Assembly: GCF_000169095.1 (NCBI RefSeq)
Contig: NZ_AAVU01000007.1
Span: forward strand, 62,001 to 126,000
DNA length: 64,000 nt
DNA from: Lyngbya sp. PCC 8106
Lineage (GTDB): Bacteria; Cyanobacteriota; Cyanobacteriia; Cyanobacteriales; Microcoleaceae
Direction of reading: 5' to 3'
Part shown: positions 17,707 through 27,148 of the stretch, in pieces
Position numbering within the stretch: position 1 is the first letter of the stretch
Layout: every line of letters starts with the position of its first letter
Program-made: the position numbers and the translations under genes
The notes under the pieces: model-generated
Database searches by the model: none
Told to the model about the DNA's origin: nothing
The model's input: only the letters and a program-made list of their open reading frames with translations

Positions 17707-18411
17707 GTGAACCTACTAAAACCGTATCGTTTTCACACGAAGGCGTTTATTGAACGTCAAGCCAACCACATCCTAGAACAGATGCAAACGACAACAAATT
17801 TTGTTCCAAGTTGGCCGTTTGATGGCTCCTTAGTGGCTGACTTTCTTGATTTAGGTATCGTTTGGGATGTTATCAAACCCGACGAACAAGGGGCAATTGC
17901 TGCTCGTATTTTACCCCGAGAACGACTGATTGAGATTAACGAAGACATTCTTGACAAACAAAGAGGGTTCATCGAATCTACCCTCGCCCATGAAATTGGC
18001 CATTGGGTACTACACGTTAATCATCAAGCGACTCTCCAAGCCACAACAGCCCCCGAAGAACCTTTTGTGTGTCGCTCCGAGACGACCATCACTCAAATCG
18101 CCTCAATTGAATGGCAAGCCCAATATTTCGCCAGTTGCCTACTCATGCCTCGTTACATTATGGAGCAGAAAAGGCTCGGTCGAAACTTGATGAAATGGTC
18201 ACATCTCTATGAACTGCGTCAAGAATTGGGGGTCAGCATCTCCAATTTAGTGGGTCGTCTGCAAGACTTGGGTTGGATATACCTTCGTCCCGGAGAACGC
18301 ACCATTTATCCTGGCCCGGAAATGCTCAAACAACACCAACACTTTCTCAATCAACACGCTCAAGGCCAATCTCATCGTGGATGGATGGTGCTAGAAGAAG
18401 CCAAAAGTTGA
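17707..18411 (+). CDS. ImmA/IrrE family metallo-endopeptidase
   Basis: 234 residues starting with GTG; GGGGAGG lies about 10 bp upstream. The zinc-binding HExxH is present in LAHEIGHWVLH (about residues 95-105), with a downstream EWQAQYFASCLLMP, which supplies the third ligand region typical of COG2856. A C-terminal part resembles a winged-helix-like stretch. Family members cleave partner repressors (ImmR, DdrO) or act as toxins with an Xre-type antitoxin. I find no HTH partner gene beside it, so its target is unknown. It sits just upstream of a small unknown gene and the broken R-M gene, in an accessory patch. Confidence 0.8.
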   Translation: MNLLKPYRFHTKAFIERQANHILEQMQTTTNFVPSWPFDGSLVADFLDLGIVWDVIKPDEQGAIAARILPRERLIEINEDILDKQRGFIESTLAHEIGHWVLHVNHQATLQATTAPEEPFVCRSETTITQIASIEWQAQYFASCLLMPRYIMEQKRLGRNLMKWSHLYELRQELGVSISNLVGRLQDLGWIYLRPGERTIYPGPEMLKQHQHFLNQHAQGQSHRGWMVLEEAKS

Positions 18412-18609
18412 TTTTTTCTGGCCCCAACTCTGGACTTCATGGGTAGAAAAATCCGGTTTATGCTTACAGAACCCCCAATCTGACGATATTCTGGGGAAAT
18501 CTCCGATTGCAGCGTTTAATTTTACATTCACAACCGCTCTAACACGCTATATTTAGAGTCTGAGCAAAGTGAATTTGTCAATAACCCTATCTATGGTGTA
18601 GAAATAGCT

Positions 18610-19002
18610 ATGGCTGCCCTTCCCCTTTCTCGCTGGGAACTTCAAAACCCACAACAACTCGCCGAACTCCTGACAACCGCCCAAACCTGGAAAGAAATTG
18701 AGGCGCTCGGAAAAGCATACCCCGACTGGAAACGGGAAGCTTGGGAGTTGTTGTCCCCGGAGAAACGGGAATATATTCAACAACTCAAACAGTGGAAAGA
18801 TTGTCCCACCGCTCAAAAATTTCCCCTCGGTTGTACCGTTGAGCGAGTTAACAGCGCCCAAGGACTTACAGGACAAGTGATTAGTTATTGGAGTGCCTAC
18901 GATATTGATTATGTCATGTTTAGAGTTGGCGAGGATATTGATTGGTGTCGGGCTGCTTTTTTAAAGAGAGTTAAAGCGGAGAGTCAATCCTCAGAAAATT
19001 AA
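18610..19002 (+). CDS. Conserved small protein, unknown function
   Basis: 130 residues, starting MAALPLSRWELQNPQQ. Two Trp-rich amphipathic blocks (TAQTWKEIEALGKAYPDWK, then REAWELLSPEK) precede a C-terminal region with VERVNSAQGLTGQVISYW and VMFRVGEDIDWC, which looks like a small beta domain. I have a memory of similar cyanobacterial proteins annotated as hypothetical but cannot name a family. It lies between the ImmA-like gene and the R-M gene on the same strand. No signal peptide. Coding is likely from composition and length. Confidence 0.65.
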   Translation: MAALPLSRWELQNPQQLAELLTTAQTWKEIEALGKAYPDWKREAWELLSPEKREYIQQLKQWKDCPTAQKFPLGCTVERVNSAQGLTGQVISYWSAYDIDYVMFRVGEDIDWCRAAFLKRVKAESQSSEN

Positions 19003-19143
19003 TACTCAATCTCAACTCATGTAAATGTAGGGTATTTTGAAAGAAAAAGGTAAGAATAGTAGCCCGAGTGCGTTAAAATAAGCTGGAATAACTGAGCATC
19101 AGCCCTTAATTAGCCCAGGCTTCATAATTTCGGGAGTCGCTTT

Positions 19144-22100
19144 ATGTCCAGATTGCTCGTAACCCAATATCAGGGAGAAGTTGAACAAATCATTCGCTAT
19201 GGGGGTTCTCGCAAGGAAACCAGCATTCGCAATGCTTTTGAGCGTCTGCTGAATGAATATTGCAAACCCCGCAACTATCTGCTCATTCCCGAACTGGATT
19301 TCAAAACCAAGTTCAACACCACCGTTTTTCCCGATGGTACGGTCAAAGATGCTATCCGCTTGGAGCATGGTTGGTGGGAGAGCAAAGACCAGTATGATCA
19401 CCTCGACCAAGAGATTGAGAAAAAACTAGAGAAGGGCTATCCCGACGAAAATATTCTCTTTGAAGACTCCCAAACCGCCATTCTGATTCAACACAGTCGG
19501 GAACAGTTGCGGGTTTCGATGCGGGATTCCCAAGCACTCGATGGGCTGATCTCAACCTTTGTAGACTACGAACGCCCGGAAGTTCGGGACTTTCGCTCCG
19601 CGATCGCCAAATTCAAAGAAGACATTCCCCACATTATAGAAGCCTTACGACAGATTATAACACAGCAGGAAGCCAGTAATACAAAATTTCGGGAACGCCG
19701 CAACAGTTTTTTAGCGGTTTGTCGCCAGTCAGTTAACCCGGAAATTGAGATTTTTGACATCCATGAAATGTTGATTCAACACATTCTCACGGAGGATATT
19801 TTTACCAATATTTTCCACGAGTCGCAGTTTCATCGGGAAAATAATATTGGCCGATAAATCTCGGAGATTGTTAACACTTTTTTCACTGGAGCTACCCGCA
19901 GAAACACGCTCAAAAGCATCGAACATTACTATGCGGTGATTCGTCGCAAGTCGGAAAATATCGCCAACCACCACGAAAAGCAGAAGTTTCTTAAGGCGGT
20001 TTACGAGAATTTTTACAAGGCTTATAATCCGAAAGCGGCGGATCGGTTGGGGATTGTTTATACGCCCAATGAAATTGTCCGCTTGATGATTGAAAGTGCG
20101 GATTATTTGGTACACAAGCACTTTGGGAAGTTGTTGAGCGATCCGGGGGTGGAGATTCTCGATCCTTGTACGGGTACGGGTACTTATGTGACGGAATTGA
20201 TTGAATATTTACCCGCCGATAAGTTGGAGCATAAGTATAAGCATGAAATTCACTGTAATGAGGTGGCGATTTTACCTTATTATATTGCCAATTTGAATAT
20301 TGAGTTTACCTACCAGCAAAAGATGGGGAAATATGAGGAGTTTCAAAATATTTGTTTGGTGGATACTTTAGATCATTGCGGGTTTGCGGGGAAGCAGCTT
20401 AATCTGTTTGCCATGAGTGTGCAGAATACAGCCAGAATTAAAGAACAAAATAGTCGGACAATTTCTGTGATTATTGGTAATCCGCCCTACAACGCTTGGC
20501 AAGCAGATTTCAGACAGGATAATCCAAATCGCCAATACAAGGATGTAGATAGACGAATCAAAGCGACTTACATAAAAAAAGGTACCGCTCAGAATCAAAA
20601 TGCTGTATACGATATGTACACACGTTTTTATCGATGGGCATCCGACAGACTCAGCGAACAATTAAATGATGGAATCGTTGTATTTGTCAGCAATAACTCC
20701 TTCATTTCATCTAATTCTTTCGGCGGATTTAGAAAATGTATTGAAAATGAATTTGATTATGTCTACCTTGTTGATCTGGGCGGAGACGTGCGGCAAAATC
20801 AAAAGCTTTCGGGTACTAAAAATAATGTTTTTGGTATTCAAGTCGGCGTTTCTATTGCTTTTCTAGTTAGAAATGTCAAGCTTGCCAATAAAACAGATAG
20901 AAATTGCCAAATCTTCTACGTGCGTCGTCCAGAAATGGATACAGCCGAAGATAAGCTAAACTTTCTTTCACAAAACAAGATTCAAAACTTACTTTTCCAA
21001 AAGGTCAAAAGCAGTGCAACAGGCAAGTGGCTTGTTGGCGAAAATGACGACTTTGAAAGCTTTCTATGTTTGGTTGATTCAGAAGTAAAGTCAGGGGAAA
21101 AGCAAGAGGCGATTTTCAATCTCTTTTCAAGAGGAGTGGAAACCAATAGAGATGAATGGGTCTTTGACTTTAAAGAAGATGTGCTGTCAGACAAGATCAA
21201 GTTTTTCATCTCTAAATATAATGAAAGCCTTGATACACAGAAAAAAAGTCCGGACATTAAGTGGAATTCATCTCTAGTAGCGCATTGGAAAGATGGGGTG
21301 AAGCTGAGTTTTCAAAAAGCTTCTATTGTCTCGTCAATTTATAGACCCTACACTCGGCAGTATCTTTATGCAAGTCGCATTCTTTGCCACAGGCTAACCC
21401 AAAATCATTACGATATTTTCGGTGAAAACCTTGAGCAAGAAAATTTAATTATTGCTGTTACCAACCACACACAAGTTGCTTTTTCTGTTCAGGCTTTGAA
21501 TTGTATTTCAGAAGTGGCTGTCGGAGGTAGGACTGGTCAATGCCTCCCTCTCTACCGCTATAACGAAAATGGCACCCGTATCGACAACATCACCGACTGG
21601 GGTTTAACTCAATTCCAAACCCACTACAAATCCCCCAGTCCTGCGGACACCCCCCTTGACAAGGGGGGCAGGGGGGATCAGATCAGCAAACTCGACATCT
21701 TCCACTACACCTACGCTGTCCTTCACCATCCCGCCTACCGTAGCAAATACGAACTCAACCTCAAACGCGAATTTCCCCGCCTCCCCTTCTATCCCAACTT
21801 CCATCAATGGGTAAACTGGGGTAAAGCATTAATGAATTTACACCTCAACTATGAAACCATCGAACCCTACGGCTTAACCCGCAGCGAACTCAAGAGCATT
21901 GCCACCCCCAAACCCAAACTCAAAGCCGACAAAACAAAAGGCGTAATTATCCTTGACGACAATACCCAACTCGCCGGCGTTCCCGCGATCGCTTGGGAGT
22001 ACAAACTTGGCAACCGTTCCGCCTTGGAATGGATACTCGATCAATACAAAGAAAAAAAACCCCGCGACCCCACCATCCGCGAAAAATTCAACACCTACAA

Positions 22101-22215
22101 ATTTGCCGACTACAAAGAACAAGTGATCGATCTATTGCAAAGAGTCTGCACTGTTAGCGTCAAAACAATGGAAATAATTCAACAAATGCCTCATACTGTA
22201 GAACATCAGGGTTAG
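19144..22215 (+). pseudogene. Type ISP/IIG-like restriction-modification enzyme split by an in-frame TAA
   Basis: One continuous frame of 1023 codons interrupted by a single TAA at 19855-19857; no frameshift, since both halves are in the same frame. The N-terminal half (237 residues) holds a PD-(D/E)XK-like nuclease pattern (PDGTVKDA, then WWESKD). After the stop, ISEIVNTFF leads into an N6-adenine methylase with motif I ILDPCTGTGTYVTEL and catalytic NPPY (IIGNPPYNAW), then a long target-recognition-like region. Homologues usually read an acidic residue at the stop position; GAA to TAA would need one change. No SF2 helicase domain is seen. Probably inactive, unless the stop is read through or the separate methylase half (ATG 19936) is still made. 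A palindromic repeat lies in its 3' part. Confidence 0.85.
21629..21678 (+). repeat. GC-rich palindromic repeat inserted in-frame in the R-M gene
   Basis: Inner palindrome CCCCCCTTGACAAGGGGGG (21650-21668) flanked by ATCCCCC (21629-21635) and GGGGGGAT (21671-21678). Repeats of this consensus are scattered through cyanobacterial genomes, usually between genes. Here it is translated as a SPSPADTPLDKGGRGD-type insertion without disturbing the frame. Confidence 0.8.
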
Positions 22216-22244
22216 TCTACGAGAGAATTTAAATAGAGTAGTAT

Positions 22245-23501
22245 TCAAAACACTTGTTCTAACACCATTTTCGCTAACTTTTCCGCCGCTCCCGGTTCTC
22301 CTCGAACTTCAACTAACCGATCGCGAATTTGTTGTAATTTCTCGGGATTTTGTAAATAATCTAACGCTAACTCCGCCACTGTTTTCGCTTCTAACTTTCC
22401 AACTAACTCCGGGACAATTTCGCTTTTCGCCCAAATATTCGGCCAAGCAAACCGTTTCCCCTGTTTTAATACGATCCAATTGATCGCTTTCGCAAACAAC
22501 GAACCGACTAACGGTAAATTCGCTAACAGCCCCGGTATGCCATCCCAAGCCCGCATCGCATCTAATTGTTGGGTGGGAAGCAATACAATCATCGGCACTC
22601 CTAAAGACCCTAATTCTGCTGTATTAGCGCCAATTGTTGTTAAACATAACCGACATTGAGACAACAATCCATAAGCAGGAGTTTCCGTACACAAGTAAAT
22701 TTTTAAACCCGATTCTAACTGAAAATAAGGCGGATTATCATCCTGTAAAGTTGCCTTAAAATCGCCGATTTGTGATAAAATTGGATTGAACTGCGGATCG
22801 GCAAATTGCGCTAAAGTTGATAACTCTAACGTGGGGGCGACAGGAATAATAAAACGGGTTTGGGGTCGTTGATGATGTAGATATTGGGCGATCGCTAAGG
22901 TTAACGGCACACCTTGCGCGAGTTTAGCAGGTTTTGAACCCGGTAACAACCCAATTAATTCAACATTTTGATCGCTTAAAAACTCTAACCCCTTTTGTTT
23001 ATTTTGTCGCAACTGTACATCCGCCATCAAATCCCCAACAATCTTAAATTTAGCCGAATATTCACTCGGAATTGCTGCAATCACTTGAGAATTCATCGCA
23101 GCAAAACGATCTATCCATCGCCACCACCGTGCATCCCATTCTGCATAAATAATACTGCGATAACCTAAACGTTTTGCTGTGATTACGGTAAAAAATTGAT
23201 CGCCTCCTAAAAAAACAACCACACCTTGAGGATACCAATCCCAATTTTCGGCGGTTTTTCCAGATAATAAAAATTGCCAAAAATAGTCTGAACTTTGAAC
23301 CCGATCAATTTCCGGATAAGAATTGGCGATCGCGACTTCTTTTCCCGTCGCATGAGGACAAGGCGAAAGAATCAGGGAAATTCTAACTTTTTCGGTTTGA
23401 TCTCCTAACTGTTTTCGCAATGCTTCTACAACGGGACTCACCCAAGTTGTTAATTCTCCAGGGCCGTTAGAAAGGATTAAAATATCGATAGACTGCACCA
23501 T
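22245..23501 (-). CDS. Lipid-A-disaccharide-synthase-related glycosyltransferase
   Basis: 418 residues. It begins IDILILSNGPGELTTWVSPVV and contains LILSPCPHATGKEVAIA, YAEWDARWWRWID and LLPGSKPAKLAQGVP, then a C-terminal LGVPMIVLLPTQQ. This is the two-domain GT-B arrangement of LpxB-like proteins, in a cyanobacterial subfamily annotated as LpxB-related. The true LpxB of lipid A synthesis is shorter and differs, so I would not assume a lipid A role; the acceptor is unknown. The gene converges with the R-M gene (29 bp) and is 33 bp downstream of the DJ-1/PfpI gene, with which it may be cotranscribed. Confidence 0.7.
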   Translation of the reverse strand: MVQSIDILILSNGPGELTTWVSPVVEALRKQLGDQTEKVRISLILSPCPHATGKEVAIANSYPEIDRVQSSDYFWQFLLSGKTAENWDWYPQGVVVFLGGDQFFTVITAKRLGYRSIIYAEWDARWWRWIDRFAAMNSQVIAAIPSEYSAKFKIVGDLMADVQLRQNKQKGLEFLSDQNVELIGLLPGSKPAKLAQGVPLTLAIAQYLHHQRPQTRFIIPVAPTLELSTLAQFADPQFNPILSQIGDFKATLQDDNPPYFQLESGLKIYLCTETPAYGLLSQCRLCLTTIGANTAELGSLGVPMIVLLPTQQLDAMRAWDGIPGLLANLPLVGSLFAKAINWIVLKQGKRFAWPNIWAKSEIVPELVGKLEAKTVAELALDYLQNPEKLQQIRDRLVEVRGEPGAAEKLAKMVLEQVF

Positions 23502-23534
23502 TTTTTCCGAAAAAAACCATAATTCTGTTAAATT

Positions 23535-24128
23535 TTAAAGGGGATGTGACCAGTGATATTCCATATGTCGTGCGGTTTTGATCGCGGTTTCTTGACCTAA
23601 TAATTTGGCGACAACATAAAGCGACAAATCAATTCCGGCGGAAATTCCTCCCGAGGTGAGAATTTTATCTTGTTCAACAAACCGTTGATTTTCAACCACT
23701 TCAGTATGAGGTGCAATTTCTCGCAGTAAGTCAAAGGCTTGGTGATGAGTAGTTGCCCTTAACCCCTCAAGTAAACCTGCTTTTGCTAAAATCAAAGAAC
23801 CTGTACAAACCGACAACACTAACTCAGCATCTTGAGAACAGGTTTTAATCCAATCTAAAATCGTTGATTGCTTCATTACCTCTCGACTACCCATTCCGCC
23901 AGGAATAATTAATAGATTAGGAGAAGGACAATCTGTCAGTGTATATTTAGGATTGACACTCAGCCCATTTTTCGCCAGAATAGAGCCGTTTGTTTCCGCA
24001 ACGGTATACACTTCAAAGGGTTGATCTTCATTCAACTCTGAGGTCACAGAAAAAACCTCAAATGGGCCTGTAAAGTCTAGAACTTCGACATCATTAAAAA
24101 GCAAGATAGCAACATTTCTTTGAGTCAT
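23535..24128 (-). CDS. DJ-1/PfpI family protein (isonitrile-hydratase/GlxA-amidase-like)
   Basis: 197 residues with the DJ-1/PfpI class I glutamine amidotransferase fold. It starts NVAILLFNDVEVLDFTGPFEVFS, and the nucleophile elbow is S-V-C-T-G-S (about residues 105-110), preceded by LLIIPGGMGSR. It ends HMEYHW, as in the InhA-like and GlxA N-terminal groups. There is no AraC-type HTH tail, so it is not a GlxA regulator. The enzymatic reaction is not determined by sequence; hydrolase or hydratase activity is likely. It sits upstream of the LpxB-like gene on the same strand. Confidence 0.85.
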   Translation of the reverse strand: MTQRNVAILLFNDVEVLDFTGPFEVFSVTSELNEDQPFEVYTVAETNGSILAKNGLSVNPKYTLTDCPSPNLLIIPGGMGSREVMKQSTILDWIKTCSQDAELVLSVCTGSLILAKAGLLEGLRATTHHQAFDLLREIAPHTEVVENQRFVEQDKILTSGGISAGIDLSLYVVAKLLGQETAIKTARHMEYHWSHPL

Positions 24129-24275
24129 TGTCTTTATCCTCTACTATAGACACGAGAAGTTTCCTATACCCTAACTTTCCGTACATTAAACTGCCTACCC
24201 CCTTAAGATAGTTAAATGATACCTGACGACTTGGAGAGAGAGAAAAACTTTAGAATCAGAGAAGACACACAAGTT

Positions 24276-24860
24276 TTAGAGGATCAGTTTCAGACGATTT
24301 TCTGCTTGTTTTAACATATCTTGGGGATTTTCTCCGAGTAAAGACGCTTCAATCGCCCGACCTAAATTTTCCGACAGACGACGATATCCGGCAATAATTG
24401 GCCGCGTTCGCGCCCAGGCCATCTGTTTGAGAAAGACTTGTAAACTCGGGTGTTGAGATAAAAAATCTTGATACTTTTGACTTGGACGAGTTTTCAAATT
24501 CACGGGTAAATAACCCGTTCCCAGACTCCACTCGGTTTGAAAATCCTCACTCAACACATAGTCTAAAAACGTCAGGGCGGCTTTTTGCGGTTGGGGAGTC
24601 GTTTTCATCACAAACAGATGTTCACCTCCGACAACGGTGGCTTGTTGGTCTTTGGCGGGAATGGGAAACACCCCATAATCAATTCCCACAGACTGCAAAA
24701 ATCCTAACGTCCAAGGCCCTGTAATTTGCATGGCGACTTTACCGGAAATAAAGTTATCCTGTTCATAGCCTCGTTCTGGTGGTGAGAGAATCGCTGAACC
24801 GTCTGTGAGAAGATTAGCATGGTAAGATTGTAGTCTGAGAACTACCTGAGTCTTTTCTAG
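24276..24860 (-). pseudogene. C-terminal remnant of an ABC transporter solute-binding protein
   Basis: The frame is open on the minus strand from 24860 to the stop at 24276 (about 194 codons) with no proper start. It encodes the C-terminal half of an extracellular sugar-binding protein: SPPERGYEQDNFISGKVAMQ, GPWTLGFLQSVGIDYGVFP and GYLPVNLKTRP are typical of the family-1 type. The N-terminal lipoprotein signal and the first lobe (~230 residues) are missing. The truncated end abuts, head to head, the truncated 5' end of a methyltransferase gene, so both were probably cut by one rearrangement. Confidence 0.8.
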
Positions 24861-25616
24861 CTAATATTATCATCTTCAAAGTCTATTATTTTACAGAGTT
24901 ATGAGCAGGATGCTTTTGATCTAAAACAGCACTTACAAGATTATTTAAACTTGGATCAATCTACGCTTGAAGTATAACTAGAGTCTAGTCTGCAATTACT
25001 CGCTGAATTGGGTCATCGGGATTTTGACTGGGAAAATGCTTCTCTATTTTACAGTGAAAAAGTCGGTGAAATTTATTTATTTGAGTTGGGAGCTTGGCAT
25101 CTCACCAGTCAAGACTATATTGGGAATACCTTACGAATGGTTAGTGATCATGCTCGGGGTAAGGTGTTAGACTTTGGGGGAGGAATTGGAACTCATACGA
25201 TCGCCGCTGCTTTGTGTCCCCAAGTCGAACGGGTGATTTATTGCGATATTAACCCGATTAATCAGGCGTTTGTTCGATATCGGGTTGAACAATTGGGACT
25301 GAGTGATAAAGTTAAGATTCAGTCTGAGATTTCATTAGAAAATCAGTTTGATACGATTATTTGTTTTGATGTTCTTGAACATTTACCCGATCCCTCTCAA
25401 CAGTTACTCACGTTTCATAAGTTGATGCGTGATGAAGCTAAAATTATTCTCAATTGGTATTTTTTTAAAGGGGAAAATCAAGAATATCCTTTTCATTTAG
25501 ACGACCCGGAAAAAATCGAGCTATTTTTGAGAACCATTCAACGTCATTTTCTGGAAGTTTTTCATCCCTATTTAATTACCACTCGCTGTTATCAGAAGTT
25601 AATTCTTCCCAACTAA
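24861..25616 (+). pseudogene. SAM-dependent methyltransferase, 5'-truncated with in-frame TAA
   Basis: Open from 24861 with SYEQDAFDLKQHLQDYL, then TAA at 24975-24977, then the same frame continues to the stop at 25616: LGHRDFDWENASLFYSEK, the Rossmann motif VLDFGGGIGTHTIAAALC, and FDVLEHLPDP. A 202-residue product could start at TTG 25008, but the natural start is gone and the preceding ~30 codons look homologous, so the gene seems decayed. The stop probably replaced CAA (Gln). The methyltransferase domain itself is complete, so residual expression is possible. Substrate unknown. Confidence 0.75.
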
Positions 25617-25655
25617 TCTCAATTTTAATCAACTTTTTCAAGCCGGGGAGAAAAT

Positions 25656-26267
25656 TTAAAAGACGTTGGCGGTATGGCGATCGCGATTAAACTCGAACCT
25701 CTGGTTAAAGTTAGTTTCACCGTACAGGTTAAAGCTAATTGTGGGTTCATTCCCGATGACTTCGACTTGATGAATGGCATCGGGCATTAAACACAGAATA
25801 TCACCAGAAGTCAAAACTTGTTCGCCGACAGGTTTAATTTTATCCCGATGATCCAAAGTTGGCGATCGCTGCCAAAAGGTGTTTTTTTCCTGTCCACTCA
25901 GCATCGCCACAATTCCCCATGTACCATGATTATGAATCGGCGAAACACTCCCCGAAGACCAAACAACCGTTTGAATTGTAATCGGAAAATCCGGTTCATT
26001 ATAAAGCATTAAAACAGACCAACCCGTTACCGGATCGGGGGGTAAAAAGTTAAACTGCAACCACTCAGAACTGTTTATAAGCCGACGAACGAGAGGACAA
26101 ATGAGGTGGAGTCGCTTTTGGTCGTCTTCAACTTGTTCGAGAATATTTTCTAAATCGGTAAGAAAGCGATAAAGCCGATAGGGACGGGACAATTCCTGAT
26201 CGCGCACGTTCGGCTCTATTCTAACACATTGTCCCAGATTGTTCGCCAACCAATCTGGTTTTGTCAT
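25656..26267 (-). CDS. Cysteine-dioxygenase-like cupin protein
   Basis: 203 residues of the cysteine dioxygenase type I cupin family. The iron-binding H-x-H is in PIHNHGTWGIVAMLSG, and a third His follows in PDAIHQVEV. These are the three facial ligands. CDO oxidises L-cysteine to cysteine sulfinate; bacterial relatives also act on 3-mercaptopropionate, and the substrate cannot be settled here. It converges with the broken methyltransferase (39 bp apart). The upstream 290-bp gap carries its promoter and that of the thioredoxin gene. Confidence 0.82.
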   Translation of the reverse strand: MTKPDWLANNLGQCVRIEPNVRDQELSRPYRLYRFLTDLENILEQVEDDQKRLHLICPLVRRLINSSEWLQFNFLPPDPVTGWSVLMLYNEPDFPITIQTVVWSSGSVSPIHNHGTWGIVAMLSGQEKNTFWQRSPTLDHRDKIKPVGEQVLTSGDILCLMPDAIHQVEVIGNEPTISFNLYGETNFNQRFEFNRDRHTANVF

Positions 26268-26559
26268 AACTTTTTACGCCTATTTATGCAGGAGACTAGA
26301 CAGATATACTGCTAGCAATCATGCGGGTTAAAAGTGATTTCTCGCTAAAGCAAAGATGAGTTTTTGCTGAGAAATCCTCGAATTGATTGCGAAAGGTTTC
26401 ACGAGAAAATCATCAGAGTTTCATCGACCATCAAGCTTGCTTTCATCTTCTACTCATTTTCTAAGCGGTTAATAGAGTCAGCTTAAAACAACGACACCGA
26501 GAAGAACACTTCTTAACCGTCTAAAGCCATTTCATTAGAGGTCAAATAAAAAGAATTCC
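26268..26559. other. Intergenic region, divergent promoters
   Basis: Holds a GATTTCTC/GAGAAATC inverted repeat with ~24 bp between arms (around 26336-26375) and no gene. It separates the minus-strand cupin gene from the plus-strand thioredoxin/CcdA pair. Confidence 0.4.
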
Positions 26560-27099
26560 ATGAAAGTTCAATATCTTGCTACTCTTGCATCCATTTCACT
26601 CTTGAGTTTTGGGGCGATCGCCGCTTGTGTCAATCCTTGTGCTGCTAAAACCTCATCAAACACCGGAACAGAAGTTAGTACAAATCCATCAAACACCGGA
26701 ACAGAAGTTAGTACAAATCCTGGTACATCCAAATCTCAGGTTAACTCAGTCGGCGCACCTTTAGCCGAGGAACTTCAGGGAAAACCTGTGGTTGTTGATA
26801 TGTTTGCGACTTGGTGTTCGGCTTGTAAAAACATCGCCCCAACTTTAACACAACTCAAACAAAATTATGAAGGCAAAGCCAATTTTATTGTATTAGATGT
26901 CAGCGATCAATCAACCACTGCTGAAGCCGAAGCCAAAGCCAAACAGTTAGGACTCAGCCAATTTTTTGCAGCTAACAAAAGCAAAACTGGGACGGTGACG
27001 ATTATTGATCCCGCTACAGGTAACATCCTCGCCCAACACAAAAATAACCCGAATATCGCTGATTATACCCAAGTTCTTGATAGTGCGATTCAGCAATAA
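26560..27099 (+). CDS. Exported thioredoxin-like protein (TxlA/CcmG-like)
   Basis: 179 residues. The N-terminus is hydrophobic (about 1-25) and reads SFGAIAACVNP, so a lipobox-like A-x-C or a plain signal peptide is possible. A low-complexity linker then contains an 11-residue unit SNTGTEVSTNP twice. The thioredoxin fold follows (about 65-179) with the redox site WCSACK and a conserved cis-Pro-like TVTIIDP. It lies 49 bp before a CcdA-like gene, so the two likely form a relay that brings reductant across the membrane to the lumen or periplasm for cytochrome c maturation or disulfide reduction. Confidence 0.85.
   Translation: MKVQYLATLASISLLSFGAIAACVNPCAAKTSSNTGTEVSTNPSNTGTEVSTNPGTSKSQVNSVGAPLAEELQGKPVVVDMFATWCSACKNIAPTLTQLKQNYEGKANFIVLDVSDQSTTAEAEAKAKQLGLSQFFAANKSKTGTVTIIDPATGNILAQHKNNPNIADYTQVLDSAIQQ
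26656..26721 (+). repeat. 33-bp tandem duplication inside the thioredoxin gene
   Basis: Two head-to-tail copies (26656-26688, 26689-26721), essentially identical except for the last base, each encoding SNTGTEVSTNP. It lengthens the linker between the signal region and the thioredoxin domain in frame. Confidence 0.9.
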
Positions 27100-27148
27100 A
27101 TTAGAGAAACTATCAGTCTGAATTTTGGGCTAATCTCGGGAGAATATT

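Noticed and set aside
19850..19940. Frameshift between the two R-M halves
   Set aside because: Both halves are in the same frame (19144 and 19936 differ by a multiple of 3); a single stop codon is enough.
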